NCBI GenBank assembly: GCA_963772805.1
Contig: CAVYYU010000005.1
Location: forward strand, 124,001-188,000
DNA from: Legionella_A sp963772805
GTDB taxonomy: Bacteria; Pseudomonadota; Gammaproteobacteria; Legionellales; Legionellaceae
Direction of reading: 5' to 3'
Length of the DNA: 64,000 nucleotides
Shown: one piece after another, positions 17,175-26,328 of the stretch
How positions within the stretch are numbered: the first letter of the stretch is position 1
How the letters are laid out: each line of letters starts with the position of its first letter
Program-made: the position numbers and the translations under genes
Notes under the pieces: model-generated
Told to the model about the DNA's origin: nothing
What the model saw: only the letters and a program-made list of their open reading frames with translations
The model's database searches: none

Positions 17175-17464
17175 TGCAAGTTAAAGTTACCCGCGTTTAT
17201 CTCAATGAAGAATCACCGCTATTGAATGAATTGTTTGACTATTTGCAAGCGCAAAAAATAAAAGGTGCTACCATTTATCGTGGGGTAAAAGGGTTCGGTG
17301 ATAGCGGGAAAACCCGCGAAACACGCTTTCTCGATCTGCACTTTGATTTACCGGTCGTGCTTGAGTTTTTTGATGAACCCACGCGGGTAGACGAGATTTT
17401 AAGCCATTTCCGCGATAAATTTCCGCGAGGTCATGTGCTGCAATGGTTGGCAGACGCTATTTAG
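17171..17464 (+). CDS. DUF190 family (PII-like) protein
   Basis: A 97-aa protein beginning MMQVKVTRVYLNEES, with the DUF190 core AQKIKGATIYRGVKGFGDSG and a C-terminal strand ending VLQWLADAI. DUF190 proteins have a PII-like ferredoxin fold and are often encoded beside crcB, so a role linked to fluoride or ion homeostasis is likely but untested. The frame is open from 17111, but the start at 17171, overlapping the crcB stop, gives the normal family N-terminus. Confidence 0.88.
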   Translation: MMQVKVTRVYLNEESPLLNELFDYLQAQKIKGATIYRGVKGFGDSGKTRETRFLDLHFDLPVVLEFFDEPTRVDEILSHFRDKFPRGHVLQWLADAI

Positions 17465-17478
17465 GAGTTTAGAAAATC

Positions 17479-18762
17479 ATGCTGGATCCCCATTTATTAC
17501 GAGATAATCCCCAGTTTATCGCTGAGCAGCTCAGCTTGCGCGGGTTTACGTTTGATGCGAAAGCATTCACCGCACTGGACGAGCAACGCAAACTATTACA
17601 GATTGCTACCCAGACTCTACAAAATGATCGTAATCAGCGCTCGAAGGCGATTGGTATTGCTAAAAGCCGCAACGAAGATATTGAGCCCATGCGCGCAGAA
17701 GTCAATCGCATCGGTGCTGAGTTGGATGGTAAAAAAGCGGAGCTTGAATCCTTATTACAGCAGTTGGAAGCGATTAGCCTAAGCTTGCCAAATCTGCCGC
17801 ATGCATCGACTCCTGTTGGTCGTGATGAAAAAGATAATCAGGAAGTGCGCCGTTGGGGCACTCCCCCCACGTTTGATTTTACAGTTAAATCACATGATGA
17901 ATTGGGTGAAAATCTGGGCCTGATGGATTTTGCATTGGCCGCCAAGATTACTGGTAGTCGATTTGTCGTGCTTAAATCACAATTGGCGAAACTGCAGCGT
18001 GCGCTGACGCAATTTATGCTTGATGTGCATACTGAGCAACATGGTTACCAGGAAATTTATGTGCCCTATATTGTCAATGCGGACAGTTTATATGGGACTG
18101 GTCAGTTACCGAAATTTGAAGAAGATTTATTCAAATTGCAGGGAGATGCCAATTATTACTTAACATCAACTGCTGAAATACCGGTCACCAATACCGTTCG
18201 CAATACGATTTTAACTGCAGACGTCCTCCCTATCCGCTATGTGTGTCATTCGCCCTGTTTCCGCAGTGAAGCTGGATCTTACGGTAAAGATACTAGAGGC
18301 ATGATCCGACAACATCAATTTGAAAAAGTCGAGCTGGTGTGGATAACACCGAGTGAGCAATCAGATACCGCTCTAGAGGCGCTTACGGGCCATGCAGAAT
18401 CTATTTTGCAACGGTTGCAATTGCCCTATCGCGTATTGGCATTGTGTACGGGAGACATGAGTGCGGGTGCTGCGAAAACGTATGACCTGGAAGTGTGGTT
18501 GCCCAGTCAAAACACGTATCGTGAAATTTCATCCTGCAGTAATATGCAGTCGTTCCAGGCGAGACGCATGCAGGCTCGTTATCGCCACCCGGAGACAGGG
18601 GCGATGGAGTTGGTGCATACGCTGAATGGTTCAGGCTTGGCTGTTGGCAGAACCTTGGTTGCTATCATGGAAAATTACCAGGACAAAGACGGTAATATTA
18701 TTATTCCTGATGCATTACGCCCGTACATGGGTGGCATAGAGTTAATCAAGGTAAATGGCTAA
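17479..18762 (+). CDS. serS: seryl-tRNA synthetase
   Basis: The 427-aa class II aminoacyl-tRNA synthetase starts MLDPHLLRDNPQFIAEQL and has the N-terminal coiled-coil arm (about residues 30-100) that grips the tRNA-Ser long variable arm. Motif 2 (CFRSEAGSYGKDTRGMIRQH) and motif 3 (NGSGLAVGRTLVAIMEN) are intact. It lies 14 bp after the DUF190 gene with a GGAG ribosome binding site, and is the last gene of the run that begins at fabZ. A strong hairpin follows the stop. Confidence 0.97.
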   Translation: MLDPHLLRDNPQFIAEQLSLRGFTFDAKAFTALDEQRKLLQIATQTLQNDRNQRSKAIGIAKSRNEDIEPMRAEVNRIGAELDGKKAELESLLQQLEAISLSLPNLPHASTPVGRDEKDNQEVRRWGTPPTFDFTVKSHDELGENLGLMDFALAAKITGSRFVVLKSQLAKLQRALTQFMLDVHTEQHGYQEIYVPYIVNADSLYGTGQLPKFEEDLFKLQGDANYYLTSTAEIPVTNTVRNTILTADVLPIRYVCHSPCFRSEAGSYGKDTRGMIRQHQFEKVELVWITPSEQSDTALEALTGHAESILQRLQLPYRVLALCTGDMSAGAAKTYDLEVWLPSQNTYREISSCSNMQSFQARRMQARYRHPETGAMELVHTLNGSGLAVGRTLVAIMENYQDKDGNIIIPDALRPYMGGIELIKVNG

Positions 18763-18769
18763 TCAATAG

Positions 18770-18805
18770 TTCTGGCTGCAGTTTTCTATAATGGTGCAGC
18801 CAGAA
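18770..18805 (+). terminator. hairpin terminator after serS
   Basis: A perfect 11-bp stem pairs TTCTGGCTGCA with TGCAGCCAGAA around a 14-nt loop, starting 8 bp past the serS stop. No T-run follows directly. Confidence 0.55.
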
Positions 18806-18939
18806 ATCGTTCCGCTTTAGTTTCACCTAAAATACGCGCCGCTACTAAGGCATCGATCTAGATGCGTCCAGAAAAATTAGTTCGAGCAATATTATAAACG
18901 CCACCTAATTTTTATTTTCTATTTGTTTTTGAAATATGA

Positions 18940-19146
18940 TTAATGCTCACCTACACCAAGTTTTTTCAGAATTATTTCCAAAGGACAAAACTGGGTAAAT
19001 CCACTCTGAAATAAATTAGCTCCTACAAAAACAGCGAGCCAAAGAAAATACTGGCTAAAATACAAAGGACTTTGAGGCAAACCAAGTGTCAAAGAAATCA
19101 AAATCATTGCACCTGCAACAATTCGAATAATACGTTCAATAGTCAT
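18940..19146 (-). CDS. DUF2892 (YgaP-like) small membrane protein
   Basis: The 68-aa protein begins MTIERIIRIVAGAMILISL and has two hydrophobic hairpin segments, ending with the family's FCPLEIILKKLGV. This is the DUF2892 domain that forms the membrane part of E. coli YgaP, where it is fused to a rhodanese. Here the rhodanese part is absent. It lies 35 bp after the RND pump gene, with a strong ribosome binding site (AAGGGAG), so it is probably the last gene of the ArsR-TolC-RND operon. The link to a YgaV/BigR-type regulator repeats the ygaV-ygaP pairing known from E. coli. Confidence 0.85.
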   Translation of the reverse strand: MTIERIIRIVAGAMILISLTLGLPQSPLYFSQYFLWLAVFVGANLFQSGFTQFCPLEIILKKLGVGEH

Positions 19147-19181
19147 AAATATCTCCCTTATGTTATGTGTAGGTTACCTGC

Positions 19182-22100
19182 TTATGAATTATGCCTCTTC
19201 CACCAACTTAAATATAGAAGTGGAATAAGGAATAAGGTCAGAAGCGTTGAGGCAAAAGAGCCAAAAATTAGCGAAATAGCAAGACCACCAAATACAGGGT
19301 CTGAAAGCATTACTGATGAGCCTAAGATAATTGCCAGTGCGGTTAATACGATAGGCAAAAGTCGCACAACACCTGATTCCATAACGGCAGCTTCGATAGA
19401 AGCTCCAGCACGTTGGTTTTCCAAAATAAAATCAATCAGCAATAAGGAATTGCGTACCACAATCCCTGCTAAGGCAATCACGCCAATCATAGAGGTCGCA
19501 GTAAACGGCTGATGCATTATCCAATGCCCTGGAAACACCCCAATAACAGTTAAAGGAATAGCCCCCATGATAATAAGTGGAATAAAGAATGAACGATAAA
19601 ATCCGGTGAGCAAAATATAGATTAAAACGATTGCAATAATAAATGCTGAACCCAAATCACGAAATACGTCTAAGGTTAACCGCATTTCACCCAACCAGAA
19701 CAGCTGCGTTTTGCTGATGTCTTGGGGTTGCTCTTCATGAAAGCCTAGATTGCCAACAGTTAAATCAGTACCATCGGGTGATTTTGTATTTTGGAGCAGG
19801 TGTGAGACTGTTGCTACGCCGTACGCGGGACTTGAAAACAACATATCTCCCATAACATAAACTACAGGATGTTGATCGCGAGTCAACACCGGTTTTTGTT
19901 GGATGTCTTTTTTAAACTCAGCAACTTTAGCTAAAGGAACAAGTTGATTTTGCTGGTTTTGTAAATACAACTTATCCAGTACCTTAATATCATTACGCAG
20001 CTCCTGGGGTAGGCGCAAAATGATATTTTCAGGCTCTCTTGAGCCCGGTCGATGACCACTACCGACTGTAACACCCCTAAAATACCCGACTAGCTCATCC
20101 GTTAATGCACTTGGCAGTAATCCTGACATAATCGCCGCATTACGATCAATTTGAATGCTGTATTCAGTCAAATTTTCAGTGACTGAATTATCGATGTTAA
20201 TCATCTTATATACCTTGGGATATATATTGGAACTGATATATAAACCCAATTCTCTTAGTTGATTATAGTCGGGGCCATATAAACCGAGCTCCATTTGAGA
20301 GCGAACAGGTGGTCCAGGTGGGCTTTCAAAAAGTTTGATATGGGCTAAGGGATAGGCGTGGCGGATATCTGATAAGGAATCATAAAGTGCTTGTGTGATT
20401 TCATGAGACCCGATGGCGCGTTTATGCTTATCAATTAGATTGATTCGAATTTGGCCGTAATTGCTGCCGCTTTGCAGCGCATCACCGCGAACCATGGCTG
20501 CAAAATCTTCAGGGGCTGCTTGACCTAAAAAGAGCTGGTAGTTGGTTACAAACCTGTTTTTAGCTAAGGATTTTGAAACATCATGAAGAATTTGCAAGGT
20601 CTTTTGTATCGTTGAATTGGCTCCGGAATCTACCTCTATCAACAACGTATTCACGTTGTCGTCTGGAAGCATTTTTAATTCAACGCCCAAGGGACTTAAT
20701 GGGCCATTTGTGCCTGATGGTCGAATGAATTGCCACAAAGGCTGAAGCATCACGAGAATCAGTGAAATAAATATAACACCGTAAAATAGATGTCTTTTCC
20801 AGCGTGATTGTACTAACGCTTTAAATAAAACAGTATAAAATTTTTGGATTAGACCTGAATGACCGTGGGTTTGCTCAAGAGGTGATTTATCGCTAGTAAG
20901 ATTTAATTGATGCGCTTTTCGTTTAAGCCATCGATATGCCAGATAAGGAACCACCGTATACGCAATGAGCAGCGAGGTGAGCATGGCTAAAGGGGCATTA
21001 AATGGGATGGGTGCCATGAAGGGGCCCATCATCCCTGAAACAAAAGCCATGGGAATCAAAGCAAGTATTACGGTAAAAGTAGCAATAATGGTTGGTTTTC
21101 CAATCTCATTTGCCGCTAAAACAACGAGCCTTCCAAAATTACGCTGCAAGCCCTTAAGCATATGCCGATGGATGTTTTCAATCACTACAATGCTGTCATC
21201 CACTAATAGTCCTAAAGACAATATCAAGGCAAATAGTGTAATTCGGTTAATCGTCTGTCCTGCTAACCAGCCAATGCCAAGCACGATGCATAGAATTAAC
21301 GGAACCGAAAAGATAACAACAGAAGCCTCGCGCCAACCTAAAAACAACATCAAAAGAACAACTACAGATGCTATGGCTATCCCTAAGTGTTCGACCAGAG
21401 TATTCACCGCATCATTCGCGTCATCGCCGTAATTTCGAGTTATGGTTACGGCAATATTTTTAGGAAGCTGATTGCTTTGCGTAATAAGCTTGAGTCTATC
21501 AAGAACGGCGTTAGCAACATCTACACCGTTACTTCCCTTTTGACGTGCGATGGCGAGTGTTACTGCTGGTATTAGTAAGCCTGGTGTTTCGGTTAATGTG
21601 CCTGGGCCAAAAGCAAAGTAAGAAAGAATGTCATAATTTTCAGGACCTACTTCAATTCGCGCAATATCGTCTAACAGAACTGGCTTACCGTTATCTGTCC
21701 CTATAATAATATCTCTCAGATCTTCATTGGAGATTAGACTTCCTTCTATGCGCAATGGAATATCATGCAGCCCATGCTCTAATTTTCCTGCATTTAAACT
21801 AACGTTATTAACTGAAAGAGCCTGCTTTACTTTTTGCAGAGAAATATAATGAGATGCCATCTTCTCGGGATTTAACCACACACGCAGTGCAGCAGGCGAT
21901 GCTCCCATAACCCCGCTTTTTCCTACTTGGGGTACTGCTCGTAATTGTTCTAAAACCTTGGTTGCAACATCCCTAAGCTCTATAGTGCTATGCTCAGAGG
22001 AATTGAGAGTAATGGTGAGTAAAGGGACATCATATAAACTGACTGAGCGCACTAATGGCATCAATGTGCCGGTAGGCATTTTGTCCATATTACTATTAAT

Positions 22101-22472
22101 TTGGTTATAGACTTTTACGAGACTGTTTTCTTCATTTTCATTGACTTTAAAACGCACTGTAACCAGCGCATTGTCATCAATGGCCATACCATAGGTATGA
22201 TCAACGCCTGGGATTGATGCCATCAGTGCTTCTAATGGGCGCACAATGTGCTGCAGCATCTCTTGCGCATCACTCCCAGGGCGACTGACAGCAAGCGTGA
22301 CAACCGGCACAATAATTTCAGGATTATAGGTTCTTGGAGTAAGTTCCAATGCCAGTAAACCAAATAATAATGCACCCAATATAATGAGTACCGTTAATTT
22401 TGAATGAATAAAAATCTTGGCTAATTGGCCGGCACTATTTAATTTAGGTTTATCAGGAAAAATTTTATTCAC
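19182..22472 (-). CDS. RND-family efflux pump, permease subunit
   Basis: The 1096-aa inner-membrane protein has the RND layout: one N-terminal helix (LTVLIILGALLFGLLALEL), a large periplasmic loop (PGSDAQEML, GVMGASPAALRVWLNPEKM), six helices including LGLLVDDSIVVIENIHRHM (the helix-4 proton-relay aspartates), a second periplasmic loop and a final helix bundle with GIVVRNSLLLIDF. It belongs to the AcrB/MexB-like group, not the CzcA heavy-metal type, as far as can be judged by eye. The start is GTG at 22472. The expected membrane-fusion adaptor is missing: only 46 bp separate it from the TolC-like gene. Its substrate is unknown. Confidence 0.9.
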   Translation of the reverse strand: MNKIFPDKPKLNSAGQLAKIFIHSKLTVLIILGALLFGLLALELTPRTYNPEIIVPVVTLAVSRPGSDAQEMLQHIVRPLEALMASIPGVDHTYGMAIDDNALVTVRFKVNENEENSLVKVYNQINSNMDKMPTGTLMPLVRSVSLYDVPLLTITLNSSEHSTIELRDVATKVLEQLRAVPQVGKSGVMGASPAALRVWLNPEKMASHYISLQKVKQALSVNNVSLNAGKLEHGLHDIPLRIEGSLISNEDLRDIIIGTDNGKPVLLDDIARIEVGPENYDILSYFAFGPGTLTETPGLLIPAVTLAIARQKGSNGVDVANAVLDRLKLITQSNQLPKNIAVTITRNYGDDANDAVNTLVEHLGIAIASVVVLLMLFLGWREASVVIFSVPLILCIVLGIGWLAGQTINRITLFALILSLGLLVDDSIVVIENIHRHMLKGLQRNFGRLVVLAANEIGKPTIIATFTVILALIPMAFVSGMMGPFMAPIPFNAPLAMLTSLLIAYTVVPYLAYRWLKRKAHQLNLTSDKSPLEQTHGHSGLIQKFYTVLFKALVQSRWKRHLFYGVIFISLILVMLQPLWQFIRPSGTNGPLSPLGVELKMLPDDNVNTLLIEVDSGANSTIQKTLQILHDVSKSLAKNRFVTNYQLFLGQAAPEDFAAMVRGDALQSGSNYGQIRINLIDKHKRAIGSHEITQALYDSLSDIRHAYPLAHIKLFESPPGPPVRSQMELGLYGPDYNQLRELGLYISSNIYPKVYKMINIDNSVTENLTEYSIQIDRNAAIMSGLLPSALTDELVGYFRGVTVGSGHRPGSREPENIILRLPQELRNDIKVLDKLYLQNQQNQLVPLAKVAEFKKDIQQKPVLTRDQHPVVYVMGDMLFSSPAYGVATVSHLLQNTKSPDGTDLTVGNLGFHEEQPQDISKTQLFWLGEMRLTLDVFRDLGSAFIIAIVLIYILLTGFYRSFFIPLIIMGAIPLTVIGVFPGHWIMHQPFTATSMIGVIALAGIVVRNSLLLIDFILENQRAGASIEAAVMESGVVRLLPIVLTALAIILGSSVMLSDPVFGGLAISLIFGSFASTLLTLFLIPLLYLSWWKRHNS

Positions 22473-22518
22473 GATGTTGTCTCAGTTGCATAATAGTTAG
22501 ACCCATTTTTGTACTAAT

Positions 22519-23931
22519 TTATTTATCAGTGTGTGGAATGAGTTGATTGGTTAACAGTAACAAACGACCCTGCGCAAGTGTTCGATTATACTGCGATTGG
22601 ATGGCTTGACTTTGGGCTTGAGTCAGTCTCATTTGACTCTCTAGTAATGAGCCTAGAGGAATTAATCCACGTCCATATCGCTTTTTAAATGTGCTCACTA
22701 TTTCCCTGCCTCGCACCGTGTTTTCCTGATTGGTTCCATATTCAATATCAGCCAGTTCTTCGGCACGTATTGCCTGGATAATGGAAAGACGAAGGGTATT
22801 GCATGCATCATCCAACAGGTAGGAGGCTTTTTTAACTTCGGCAATGGCTTTATTAATGGCACCTGCTTGTTCTCCAGAGCTAAATAGCTGCCAATCAACT
22901 CTTAGTGCTATCAAATTAGAAGGAAGGCCGCTACCAATTGAATTCCCGTTCCAGTCTTGGCGTAATTGCAAATTGACTTGAGGTTTGCCTGTTGATTTTG
23001 CAGAGTCAATATTGGCGCGGTCTGCATCTATGGTTGATTTAATTGCACGTAATTGCGGATTGTTTCGAATCGCGTCATTCACGAGCCCATCAATTTGTTT
23101 TCTTTTTTTAGGGAAGTGAACGGGGTTGCCTGGGATAAAAGCGCGTTGTTGTCGACCAATTAATATTCGAAATTCATCGAGATGATTTTGTGCTTGAATA
23201 CGAGCACTCAATAAAGATGATTTTGCGGCTCCAAGATAATTATTGGCAAGCAGCAGGTCACTTTCTATGACTACGGATAGTTTCAAAAGAGATTGTGTAG
23301 TATCACGATAAGTTGCGGCGGCCTGAATATTCTCATTGGCAATACGTACTATCTTATTTGCAGCAAGTACGCCTTCGTAGGCTTCTAAAACATCATAAGC
23401 AAGTTTCATTCTCGCTGATTCATCACCCTGATGAGCGGCTCTGAGTAGCGCTTTTGTACTTTCTAATTGAGCACGGGCTTTACCGCCTGAATAAATAGGC
23501 ACCGTTAACTTGAAACCTGCATTATAGTTATTGTAGTAACCAGGATGATTTAATGCTTCTGGTTTGATATTGATGGCGTTAATGCCAGTGAACTGTTGTG
23601 CGCCAAAATCGGCAAACGAAGCATTTCCCTGGCTCAATTTATACCCAAATACATTTAAAGGGTTATTGCTTTGCGCACCATTTAATTCCAGGTTCAATTT
23701 AGGCAAGCCAGCACCGCGTGACTCGGTGATCGCAGCCATTGCTGAGTCTATCTCTGCTGTGCTGATGCCAATTTTGGGGTTATTGCATAAGGCAAGCCTT
23801 ACCGCATCTGAATAGCTGATTTGCACGGGCTTCTCAGACCATGTCTTAGTAGAGATGAACAACAGAGGAAAGAAGAATAGCAATATACCCATCCATCGTG
23901 TCTTAAGCTGGTAGTTCAACATCGTATGCAT
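22519..23931 (-). CDS. TolC-like outer-membrane efflux protein (RND operon)
   Basis: The 470-aa protein has a signal sequence (MGILLFFFPLLFISTKTWS) and two OEP repeats: VQISYSDAVRLALCNNPKI with LTVPIYSGGKARAQLEST in the first, and VDWQLFSSGEQAGAINKA in the second. It should form the outer-membrane duct for the RND pump encoded next. It differs in sequence from the housekeeping tolC at 544-1914. It lies about 90 bp downstream of the arsR-type regulator gene on the same strand and is probably co-transcribed with it. Confidence 0.88.
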   Translation of the reverse strand: MHTMLNYQLKTRWMGILLFFFPLLFISTKTWSEKPVQISYSDAVRLALCNNPKIGISTAEIDSAMAAITESRGAGLPKLNLELNGAQSNNPLNVFGYKLSQGNASFADFGAQQFTGINAINIKPEALNHPGYYNNYNAGFKLTVPIYSGGKARAQLESTKALLRAAHQGDESARMKLAYDVLEAYEGVLAANKIVRIANENIQAAATYRDTTQSLLKLSVVIESDLLLANNYLGAAKSSLLSARIQAQNHLDEFRILIGRQQRAFIPGNPVHFPKKRKQIDGLVNDAIRNNPQLRAIKSTIDADRANIDSAKSTGKPQVNLQLRQDWNGNSIGSGLPSNLIALRVDWQLFSSGEQAGAINKAIAEVKKASYLLDDACNTLRLSIIQAIRAEELADIEYGTNQENTVRGREIVSTFKKRYGRGLIPLGSLLESQMRLTQAQSQAIQSQYNRTLAQGRLLLLTNQLIPHTDK

Positions 23932-24018
23932 TTACCCCTATTATTTTTTTCAACGCCCTTATTCATATTAATTTCGCCGCGCTTTTATATTAAAACTTAC
24001 TTATATTATTTATGAATT

Positions 24019-24300
24019 TTATTCTTTGCAGTAAATTAAATATAAGGTCGATAAAATAGCCTCCACTTCCGGTTTATTAATGCGGTAATAAATCGTTGTT
24101 CCTTGTTTGTGTGTGCCTACCAGCCCCTCGTTCCTCATTTTTGCCAAGTGTTGGGACAGTGCCGATTGGGATAGTTCAACTAGTTCAGTTAATTCGTTTA
24201 CGCAACATTCTTTTTTTAACAAATTGCATAAGATTAACAATCTTTTGGAGTTTGCTAAGAGCTTCAACATTTTTTCCGCCTTGAGGGCATTTTTTTTCAT
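24019..24300 (-). CDS. ArsR-family regulator of the BigR/SqrR/YgaV thiol-sensing type
   Basis: A winged-helix repressor of 93 aa from the ATG at 24300 (MKKNALKAEKMLKLLANSK). The frame is open to an ATG at 24345, but that codon overlaps the -10 box of the gene's promoter, so the later start is preferred. The recognition helix region is CCVNELTELVELSQSALSQHL, given here as two parts, CCVNELTELV and ELSQSALSQHL. Two cysteines (in RLLILC and LYLIYC, 66 residues apart) match the redox pair of BigR, SqrR and YgaV, which form a disulfide or persulfide bridge and release DNA. Two further Cys (ECC) follow the first. It probably represses its own operon with the TolC, RND and DUF2892 genes. Confidence 0.87.
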   Translation of the reverse strand: MKKNALKAEKMLKLLANSKRLLILCNLLKKECCVNELTELVELSQSALSQHLAKMRNEGLVGTHKQGTTIYYRINKPEVEAILSTLYLIYCKE

Positions 24301-24343
24301 TACCTCAATGCTTATGTTAGAAATTATTGCGTTCATCGTAATC

Positions 24344-24371
24344 ATTATATAAGCAATTGCTAATGTATCAA
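24344..24371 (-). promoter_or_regulatory. promoter and probable operator of the arsR-RND operon
   Basis: On the minus strand, -35 TTGATA (24366-24371) and -10 TATAAT (24344-24349) are separated by 16 bp. The spacer holds the perfect 10-bp palindrome AGCAATTGCT (24352-24361) with AT-rich flanks. This is the usual place for an ArsR-family operator, suggesting autorepression. Confidence 0.65.
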
Positions 24372-24479
24372 TGGGTTTTTGTACTTATTTTCTTGTGGTT
24401 GAGGAGAAATGCTGATTATAAGAGGATACAGTAAATTTCTTTTGTCCTCGGTTCACAAAAATAAACAAGCAATAACTAA

Positions 24480-24800
24480 TTGATTAATAATGATGTTTTA
24501 AGAATTGCTCTATACATTGGTTCTGTATCAAATAGCTATGAAGGTGAATCTGCGAAAAAAATTAGAGAAGCATTTAAAAACGCAGTTAATGATTACTTGC
24601 GAACTTGCATTGCGGAAAATCTAATTCCTGAAAAACCGCATGAAAAATCAACCATGGTTGCATTAGATCTAAACATGGAATTAAATAAATTTGTGAAAAC
24701 GGCTATAAATCATGAGGTTGAACGTTTTCAGAGTAAAAAAGCCCAAATCAAGTTCATGAAGAATCAAAGAAAACTAATTGCAATAATGATGCAGTTATGA
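24480..24800 (+). CDS. HicB-like antitoxin-family protein, probably truncated
   Basis: The 106-aa ORF starts at TTG 24480. The segment YEGESAKKIREAFKNAVNDY followed by LRTCIAENLIPEKP closely follows the HicB antitoxin pattern (GES..E...AF..AVDDYL..C...G..PEKP). The N-terminal beta-strands of HicB are short or missing, and the C-terminal DNA-binding part is divergent (ALDLNMELNKFVKTAINHE). No HicA-like mRNA interferase is visible nearby. It is most likely a decayed or orphan antitoxin; the lack of an ATG supports decay. A functional stand-alone regulator cannot be excluded. Confidence 0.5.
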   Translation: MINNDVLRIALYIGSVSNSYEGESAKKIREAFKNAVNDYLRTCIAENLIPEKPHEKSTMVALDLNMELNKFVKTAINHEVERFQSKKAQIKFMKNQRKLIAIMMQL

Positions 24801-25089
24801 ATAGAAATAATATACTTCATTTAATCTGATTAATTGTTAAACCACACTCAAAATGGTAAAACAGGCCAAGCTCAACGCTGCAGCGCAATAGCCTTCATCA
24901 TTACAGCGACAGCGCGATTTTTTATGCTATTTTTTCGTGTTTTTAAACCTAAAATGTAAGCATTGGGATGATGATAAAGTTGTTACTCCAATCTACTTCT
25001 AGATACTAGTGATTATCATTTCCAGTTTGGGCTGGGTATGTGTGTGGAAACCCTAATTAGCTGATTTACGGTAGCAAGAGGATGAATAA

Positions 25090-26328
25090 ATGAAAGTATC
25101 TTTCGGTATAATAGGTGGCTCAATAAGTGGTCTGGCAACGGCAATAAGTCTTCGCAGCAAAGGCTTCGAAGTTCGAGTTTTTGAGCGAAGCAAGACTATT
25201 TTACAGGGGCGTGGTGCGGGCATTGGCGTGTCTTCGGAAGTGCTTGCACAAGCGACAGGAAACAAACTTCTGGATAAATCCATTCCTCATCTACCGACGA
25301 TAACCCGATCATTTTTGACAAAAGATCTACTTAATCCGACTCAGACAAAGCTCCTTATCAAGAACCAACCCTTTAGTATGATCGCCTTGAATTGGCAGCA
25401 TATCTATACGCAACTTCTGTCTAAACTACCGCAAGAATTTTATCATCTTGGTGAGCCCGTAAAAGCAATTTCGCAAGGCCACGCTGAAGTTCACCTGGAA
25501 ACAGATAAAGCCGCTTATAAATTTGATTATGTCATTGGAGCAGATGGGATCAATTCAAGTCTTCGTGCGCATTTGTTCCCTAATGTGAAGCCTCATTATG
25601 CGGACTATATAGGATGGCGAGGGGTGTGTGATGATACCTCACACATAACCAAGACGGATTTTAATCAACATGCAGCACTCTATTGCTTTAAAGGTGGCCA
25701 TCTTGTTGTGTATAAGATTCCTGCTTTTGATTATGCCGCCACAGGTAAAGAAGCAGTTAACTGGGTTTTGTATGAACATCGACCCGGTATTGCGGCGCAA
25801 GAACTTTTAGTTGACAAAAACGGAACTCAACGTAATTTTTCGATTGCGCCAGGCATGTTAAGTTCAGAAACAATTGAACACATTAAAGCTTTTGCCAATG
25901 AAAAACTGCCCTCAAATATTGCTACTATTATCAGTGCAACCAAGACCCCATTTGCACAGGGTATTTATGATCTAGTCGTCCCGAACCATGTTCATGGAAA
26001 TTTTATTCTGCTGGGTGATGCCGCAGCGAGCTTGAGACCCCATGTGGCTACTGGTGTTGTTAAAGCACTTGAAGGAGCGATGGGACTAGCTCAAGCACTG
26101 GATGTTTCTGCTGAAAAACGAACAGACAGCTTAGAGGTATGGAATGAAGCACAAAAGAAAAAGACACAATCATTAATGGAATTATCAAAACGTTTCGGCG
26201 ATGCATTGGTTACTGCTTCACCCGACTGGACGAAAATGGATGAATCCACAACGCCGCAATGGTGGGCAGATTTGATGCAGGGTAAAACCTGGTATGCAAC
26301 GACAGGAAAACCGTCTTTTCCGCGCTAA
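25090..26328 (+). CDS. FAD-dependent monooxygenase (class A flavoprotein hydroxylase)
   Basis: The 412-aa protein has the N-terminal FAD-binding motif GGSISGLATAISL with ERS at the end of the second strand, the middle DG motif (YVIGADGINSSLRAHL) and the C-terminal GD motif (FILLGDAAASLRPHVATG), all signatures of NAD(P)H-dependent aromatic hydroxylases. The overall pattern, with GWRGV in the middle, resembles the 2,6-dihydroxypyridine hydroxylase-like subgroup. The substrate is unknown. It stands alone between the HicB-like remnant and the zinc transporter, with about 290 bp of non-coding DNA upstream. The ribosome binding site AAGAGG precedes the ATG. Confidence 0.87.
   Translation: MKVSFGIIGGSISGLATAISLRSKGFEVRVFERSKTILQGRGAGIGVSSEVLAQATGNKLLDKSIPHLPTITRSFLTKDLLNPTQTKLLIKNQPFSMIALNWQHIYTQLLSKLPQEFYHLGEPVKAISQGHAEVHLETDKAAYKFDYVIGADGINSSLRAHLFPNVKPHYADYIGWRGVCDDTSHITKTDFNQHAALYCFKGGHLVVYKIPAFDYAATGKEAVNWVLYEHRPGIAAQELLVDKNGTQRNFSIAPGMLSSETIEHIKAFANEKLPSNIATIISATKTPFAQGIYDLVVPNHVHGNFILLGDAAASLRPHVATGVVKALEGAMGLAQALDVSAEKRTDSLEVWNEAQKKKTQSLMELSKRFGDALVTASPDWTKMDESTTPQWWADLMQGKTWYATTGKPSFPR

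Noticed and set aside
16782..17464. Fluoride riboswitch before crcB
   Set aside because: crcB starts 2 bp after lpxA inside an operon; there is no room for the aptamer.
24801..25089. tRNA or small RNA in the gap before the monooxygenase
   Set aside because: No cloverleaf with T-loop/anticodon pattern could be found; only AT-rich sequence and short self-complementary bits.
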